Both the position numbers and the translations under genes were made by a program. 29,384 bases of DNA. It comes from Hirudo medicinalis (taxonomy: Eukaryota; Annelida; Clitellata; Hirudinida; Hirudinidae). Of the stretch, positions 24,693 to 29,384 are shown one piece after another (positions within the stretch are counted from its first letter, which is position 1; the number at the start of each line of letters is the position of its first letter). The notes below the pieces were generated by a model that had not been told where the DNA came from, did not search any database, and saw nothing but the letters and a program-made list of their open reading frames with translations. The stretch spans positions 4,377 through 33,760 of the forward strand of contig MPNW01000953.1 in assembly GCA_011800805.1 (NCBI GenBank), read 5' to 3'.

Positions 24693-25219
24693 GTGATTGA
24701 AAGATCGTAAGATGTTGTGATGGCATCTGAGATAATGTTGTACTAATTAATCATTCCTTGTTGCCATTCTATGGAATCAGAGGAACCTCGACTCTTTTCT
24801 CTTAGGTACCCGCTCATTATTTAGGCTTATTTTTTCACTTTAACGTGTGACTTGGCGACGTTCACATCTATTTTCTATTTTGTTTCCTTAAAGAGGTTTT
24901 GGTTTTGGTTTGGTAAAAGTTATCGTAAATCATGACGTAAAAAGGTTATCAAAAAAGGACCGACAAAATGTGTCCAATCAGAGATGTATCGCGATTATCA
25001 ACTGACGCGTGACTATGGGTTCATAAAAATCATCTTACTGTGTTACGACTGATCAATCTATTATGAGAAATGAAAGGGTCCATGTGTTGTTTAGGCTCTC
25101 AGCTGGGGTGGGTTTCTCCGTTTTGCGTTAGCCCCGTTCATCGAGGTTTGTGCTTCACGAATTTCAATTGTTCAAACAGAAAGAACTGTAGAATCTAAGC
25201 ATTTTATGCATGTGCAGGG

Positions 25220-25368
25220 CAGGGGCATAGCTAGGGCCCCCCTAACCCCTTAACATTATTAATTTTTGCAATTTTGATAATTTGGTGCCCTCCAGCCCCA
25301 GCTTAACGTTATCAATTTGGCTCCGCCTAAGCACGGCGCCCAGGGTGACCGCACTAGCTACGCCACTG
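25220..25368. mobile_element. Short hAT-like non-autonomous DNA transposon (MITE)
   Basis: The element is 149 bases with terminal inverted repeats: left CAGGGGCATAGCTAG and right, read on the other strand, CAGTGGCGTAGCTAG (13 of 15 equal or nearly so). The flanks are an imperfect 8-base target duplication, gtgcaggg (25212-25219) and gtccaagg (25369-25376), six of eight matching. Eight-base duplications and CAGxGGCGTAGC ends are characteristic of hAT superfamily elements. It has no coding capacity. Confidence 0.75.
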
Positions 25369-26052
25369 GTCCAAGGTGTTAACAATTGAGAACGTGATCC
25401 AATATCTCACGAGATAATAGCAAAGAAAGAGAGAGATTCCTTGACTTCTTCTGAAAACAAAAAACACAAATAACGTTCGAGAATAATGCTGAGCTGAGGT
25501 GAGGTGAATGGTTGATAATAAGCTGTCAACACTGTTAGATCCTTGATTGTTTGAAGATTGTTTCACAAAAAGTGATTAATACTTTCTACAGGCTGAGGCT
25601 GCACGCGCGACGATGAGTTAGACTGTTAGTACCGATGATAACGATCAAAACAATTCTTGGAAGACAAATAAGTGATGCACTTCAGGTGTTCCCGGCAAGC
25701 GTACATCGCTTCTTTTAGAAAAATGGGATCAGAAAAGATTGAATAAAAAACAAAATTGGAGGGCAAAAAAGTAATGACGTGATAAACGCAAAACAACAAT
25801 CAAATTGTAAGAAATTACATTTAAAAGAAAAAATATCCAGAGTTGCAATCGTCGAGAATTGCTTATCGGGTGGAATGGTTAATAAGTGGAATGACGAAGC
25901 ATCACAGAAAAAAAAAACAGAACAAAACAAAACATAGAAAACTGAAACAAAGCAAAAAAAAGATTTTTTTTTCTTTTGCACCATTTCAAAATGAAGAAGA
26001 AGGAGGAAGAAGAGGAGCGGAGAGGATTGACCTGAATTCACCCTTCATCTCT

Positions 26053-28409
26053 TTAAACATACAATTGATGGGGGTTGAGTACTTTGACAGAAGAATAAAA
26101 ATCAAGATTATCTTCCACTTTCTTTTCCTTACTATACCAGTTCATGTACTCTCTGTCCTGAAACGAGGGCTGCTTTTCTGGGGTCAAACTAGGAGTGCTT
26201 CCAAAAGAGTGTTTTCTGTAGACCCGGTAGTTTGGGTTCCACCAGGCAAACAAGTCCTGCTTGTCAAGGCAGGAGGCCTTCGATGAGAAGACTGTATGCT
26301 GACTGGGAAAGAACAACTTGTAGAAACTCTTGGCTTTGTGTAGGGGGAGTTGGTATTGTTGCTTTTCTTTGGCCTGAGGATAACTGCTGCCAGTCGATTC
26401 CGGAACTTCGATGTAGAGTTTTGATTTCATGCTTGAGCAGGCTCTGTAAGAATCAGAACATGCTACTGGGTTATTATGCTAGAGACCTCTGTCATCAAAA
26501 TGGTTAATAGAAGTCGGACTATCGGTGTTGAACGTGCTTAAGCGATGGTATAACAGATGTACAAGAGACTTCAATGGACTTATAAGGCATCGGTTCCCGA
26601 GTGGTTAGAGCTTTCGCTTTGGCGCTCTTCCAGTGGTGCTCCCGCATGGTCTAATGGTTAAGACTTACGCCATCTCACGATGGCAGCACGGATTCGAATC
26701 CCGTTGCGGGCGCACCGTCCTAATCAGCTGTTCAACGGACGTTAATGAACAATTATTTTTTTTGCTGCTCCAGTAAGAGTTCAATCCGTAGGAGCTCGGA
26801 ATTGATATGACACTATTACTTTCAATAAGTGCTTAATGCATCTGGTTAATGAACAGGTAACCGACACAGATCCAATGACTGAACCAGCGACCAGGAGGAG
26901 GATTATTGAACACAAAGCGATTGGAAGAATGAACTTCATTTGACCTGCAAGAGGAGATATTTATACATTTATGTTTATCATCAATTTAACTTCTGACATA
27001 AAAATAATAATTAACAATTTTTAATAGTGGTAAGTGGCGTAATAATAGTTAAGTTACAATAATTAACAAGAATAAGAAAGTATTGCTTCAGAAAAGAGGA
27101 AAAAGTCTTTGTTTCGTCTTAGTGATAGTTAGGAGATTAAGTCCTGCAATCATCCACTCATCATCCATCCACTCAATTCACCTTCTTTGGCGGAGACCTT
27201 GACAGTGATGTAAGAGGTATACGAAGATTCTTTACCCGTCAGATTGCACTCTGCCCTCATCCTCAATTGGTATGGCCCTTCCTCCAAGCCAACAACAGAC
27301 CACTTGGTAGTAAATCTTGGAATGTGAACCTTTCGAGCTAAAGCCAATTTTTTTTAATTTAGAAAAAAAAACCACAAATCAATCAATCAATCAATTGTTC
27401 ATAATTACAGGGATGACATTTCAGCTTTTGCCAGGGGGGCAAACCCTTGCACAACCTGAAGAGATGATCTTTTTTTTGCTTCTGGTCAAAAGTCAGGGGG
27501 CAACGGGATTCAAGGAGGGTTGTTGCCCCCTGCCCCTTCGAGTGATGATGTCTCTCCATAATTTTTCAAATGAAAACGAAACAAGGGGGCAAGGACTAAA
27601 GGCAGGCATGAGATATTAAATGAATTATTTAAAAAATTGCAAATATTCAAGCTCACCTTCTTTAGAACAGGTCACACAGTCGGTAGGGTAATATTCCAAC
27701 AGCAGGTGGCTGAAATACCTTGACCCACAATCCAGGTGGCTGCTCCACGACACTGAGAACGAATCGGGAAGGTTGTCCTTGAGGTAACTCAGGTTCGAGG
27801 GAGGAGCTAAATCTAATTGATAGGTGAATAATTATCATTAATTTGCATATATTAGTCGATAGGACGTGGAGCTAATGAAGTTAATAAAGTTTGTATTACG
27901 TAGATTATTAATTTTTCTTAGCACCGATAATTAAAATATTATAATGAGCCAGTTTATGTTAATTGCTGGTAAATAAAGACTGAGTACACTTTCTATCAGC
28001 AGCTGCTAATTTTTAATAAATTGCTCTATTTAAGAAATTAATGTAACAATATTGTTACATTTATTTGTTACTTTTGTAACAATATTGTTACATTTATTTG
28101 TTACTTTTGTAACAATATTGTTACATTTATTTACATTTAAGAAATAAATGGCCGAAAACATTTGCTGACACGAGAAATGCAAGAGATTGCAAGTCGCAAG
28201 TTACCAACATCAATTATGCAATTACGCGCACCTTCGTCTAGGTTGTACCCGCAGGTAATGGGAATCATCGGACCGTGAACAAGCACCTGCCTGCCACCGA
28301 TGACCTCCATTTTTTGAAAGGAGATGTGAAGTTGATGGTCGATCAAGGTTGACGAGTTGAGGGAAGTGGCGGAACCGTCCATGGTGATCGGTGCTGGTGC
28401 AGTGCTTGA
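26053..28409 (-). CDS. Receptor-like type I membrane protein with one fibronectin-III-like domain and Tyr-rich tail (3' part of gene)
   Basis: Minus-strand exons: 28232-28409, 27657-27812, 27182-27337, 26866-26944 (end uncertain) and 26053-26443 (stop 26055-26053). The first three junctions are phase 1, GT-AG and in frame. The luminal part has TFQ-type strand text with GPMIPITCGYNLDE, then a fibronectin-III-like module over two 156-base exons: LAPPSNLSYL, SFSVSWSSHLDCGSRYF, then GLEEGPYQLRMRAECNLTGK and SSYTSYITVKV. A single hydrophobic helix follows (FILPIALCSIILLLVAGSVI), then a cytoplasmic tail of about 125 residues rich in Tyr, including YIEV, YQLP and EYMNW. The donor after the helix is unresolved: the tail exon needs a phase-2 or shifted phase-1 join, or a small missing exon. 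Earlier exons and the signal peptide are upstream of 28409, none recognised up to the window end. Cytokine-receptor-like architecture is possible but not shown; I do not recognise the gene. Confidence 0.6.
26586..26711 (+). pseudogene. Tandem tRNA-like sequences, second resembling tRNA-Glu
   Basis: At 26640-26711 there is a tRNA-Glu-like sequence: acceptor halves TCCCGCA and TGCGGGC, a perfect D stem (GTCT and AGAC), an anticodon region with TCTCAC, and a T arm with GATTCGAATCC. The anticodon stem cannot form with a seven-base loop (GCCAT and ATGGC leave six), the first acceptor pair is mismatched, and one T-stem pair is broken, so it is probably a pseudogene or repeat module. Just before it (26586-26637) is a separate box A-like piece, TTCCCGAGTGGTTAGAGC, resembling the 5' half of a tRNA-Ser/Leu. 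The whole may be a dimeric tRNA-derived repeat. Confidence 0.5.
27435..27595. repeat. Cluster of GGGGGCAA motifs with a perfect 10-bp inverted repeat
   Basis: CAGGGGGGCAAAC at about 27433, AGGGGGCAAC at 27494, its exact reverse complement GTTGCCCCCT at about 27522, and AAGGGGGCAAGG at about 27583. It lies in the intron between 27338 and 27656 of the minus-strand receptor-like gene and is much more GC-rich than its surroundings. It may be a remnant of a DNA transposon. Confidence 0.5.
28042..28125. repeat. Three 33-bp tandem repeats, each with an 18-bp perfect palindrome
   Basis: TGTAACAATATTGTTACA occurs at 28042-28059, 28075-28092 and 28108-28125, spaced exactly 33 bases apart with the intervening spacer TTTATTTGTTACTTT repeated. 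It is in an intron (27813-28231) of the receptor-like gene. Confidence 0.9.
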
Positions 28410-28498
28410 CTGGAATATTTTGAGTTATTTGATTTTTTTTCCATCGCTGGTTGATTTTCGTTGACAACTACTACGGGTATTTATAAGTATTATTATTA

Positions 28499-28810
28499 AT
28501 TCCACGTGGTTAATTAATTCCACATGATTAATTAATCCACCTGCTTAATTAATCACACCTGGTTAACTTATTCCACGTGGTTAATTAACTCCACGTGGTT
28601 AATTAACTCCACCTGGTTCATTAATTCCACCTGGTTAATTTATTCCACCTGGTTCATTAATTCCACCTGGTTAATTAACTCCACCTGGTTCATTAATTCC
28701 ACCTGGTTAATTTATTCCACCTGGTTAATTTATTCCACCTGGTTAATTTATTCCACCTGGTTAATTTATTCCACCTGGTTTATTAATTCCACCTGGTTGA
28801 TTAATTCCAA
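28499..28810. repeat. 18-bp minisatellite with an E-box in every unit
   Basis: About 17 units of an 18-base sequence of the form CCACCTGGTTAATTTATT, with variants CCACGTGG and CCACATGA at the left end and TTAATTAA or TTCATTAA in the second half. The right half of the array is the most uniform. It starts about 90 bases upstream of the first recognised exon of the minus-strand receptor-like gene, in an intron or promoter. Confidence 0.92.
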
Positions 28811-29294
28811 CTAATACTGTCGGCAACAGTTTATCCTCTTTTTCAAAATAGCTAATATCGCTCATTTCACATGCACAATCGGTGCAGAAATATTTCCAAG
28901 TTAGTATCGCATGCATTCCGATGTAATGACATGTAGTTAACTGTAACGATGTGCATGGTTTTTTCTCACAGTCCTAGTAATCGCTGACATTCGCTGACAC
29001 ATTGTCGTGCAAATTGCAGTAAACAACTCACTGTTGTTGTTGGTCATTTGATGCAATTATTGTGTCACGTCCAAGTGAATGTGTTGATTCCTTCATGTGT
29101 TTCATTTATTGTTGAAGCACGTTCTTAGCTAATTGTTAATTATTAGCCAGTTATTGATAAATGATAATAACAATATTATAATTTATAGTAATATTGTTAT
29201 TTTTATTAACAACAACAATTAGTAGTAAAAATAAATCGTAATAAATTAATTATTGTAATTAATAGTAATACCAATTGATTTATTATATTGTTAA

Positions 29295-29295
<1 letters not shown>
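28811..29295. other. AT-rich sequence upstream of the receptor-like gene
   Basis: No exon, RNA gene or repeat recognised apart from AT-rich simple sequence towards 29160-29290. The missing 5' exons of the receptor-like gene could lie here or beyond the window. Confidence 0.4.
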
Positions 29296-29354
<59 letters not shown>

Positions 29355-29384
29355 CACTACCACTACCACTACCACTAATAATAA
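29296..29384. repeat. ACT trinucleotide microsatellite running to the window end
   Basis: About 19 ACT units, then ACC-ACT alternations and AATAAT at the edge. Confidence 0.95.

Larger units (their letters stand above)
23374..26052. other. Intergenic stretch between LAMP and the receptor-like gene
   Basis: No confident gene. An ATG at 24058 opens a hydrophobic peptide (SSSLCFIVYFMLTLVGANG) ending at a possible donor (AATG, then GTGATG), which could be an unattached signal-peptide exon. It has no recognisable continuation. Contains TTG/TTA microsatellites (24533-24690) and a small DNA transposon (25220-25368). Candidate LAMP poly(A) signal AATAAA is at about 23562. Confidence 0.5.

Noticed and set aside
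25715..26286. Open frames on both strands upstream of the receptor tail exon
   Set aside because: Low-complexity A- and T-rich sequence (poly-Lys and poly-Phe); the plus-strand one overlaps the real minus-strand tail exon.
28499..28810. CRISPR-like array (regular repeats)
   Set aside because: Units are contiguous with no unique spacers, in an intron-rich animal sequence; it is a minisatellite.

Overview
This is a gene-bearing piece of an animal (metazoan) nuclear genome. It is AT-rich, every recognisable gene is split by short spliceosomal introns, and the DNA between genes is full of microsatellites, short tRNA-derived repeats, a decayed LINE end and a small DNA transposon. Prokaryotic features (operons, ribosome binding sites, CRISPR arrays) are absent. 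The mix of genes (RAB2, SDE2, PYM, single-domain LAMP, claudin-like tetraspans, a PEP-synthase-like enzyme of the kind found in many invertebrates) suggests an invertebrate, perhaps a lophotrochozoan. That placement is a guess; the sequence does not settle the phylum. The assembly is a draft: it has a lone n at 685, a 462-base N gap (18815-19276), and two otherwise intact genes each lacking one base.

Layout. 1-684 is a near copy of 5032-5738 (RAB2 exon 4 and part of exon 3) that ends exactly at the lone n, so it is probably an allelic contig end placed in tandem. 872-1997 (+) holds the last four exons of a PEP-utilising enzyme whose swivelling-domain histidine position encodes proline. 3187-6118 (-) is a complete eight-exon RAB2. 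6923-9326 (+) is SDE2, divergent from RAB2 and with a GC-AG intron at its ubiquitin-like processing site. 9516-10863 (-) is PYM1, converging on SDE2 so that their 3' UTRs probably overlap. 11472-20121 (+) is a tandem array of four PMP22/claudin-like four-pass membrane protein genes with the same three-exon, phase-1 architecture; the first exon of the fourth is mostly lost in the N gap. 21315-23373 (+) is a LAMP/CD68-like lysosomal membrane glycoprotein. 26053-28409 (-) is the 3' part of a gene for a single-pass receptor-like protein with one fibronectin-III-like domain and a tyrosine-rich cytoplasmic tail; its 5' end lies outside the window.

Functional themes. RAB2 and LAMP both belong to the endolysosomal/secretory system. 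SDE2 and PYM1 both act in pre-mRNA splicing/exon-junction biology and sit tail to tail. The tetraspan array is a local gene-family expansion. I see no gene cluster resembling a novel defence or biosynthetic system. The most interesting points are the catalytically altered PEP swivelling domain, the SDE2 GC-AG intron that would yield a finished UBL peptide if retained, the tetraspan array, the receptor-like gene with its E-box minisatellite and palindromic 33-bp repeats, and the matching one-base losses in RAB2 and LAMP.
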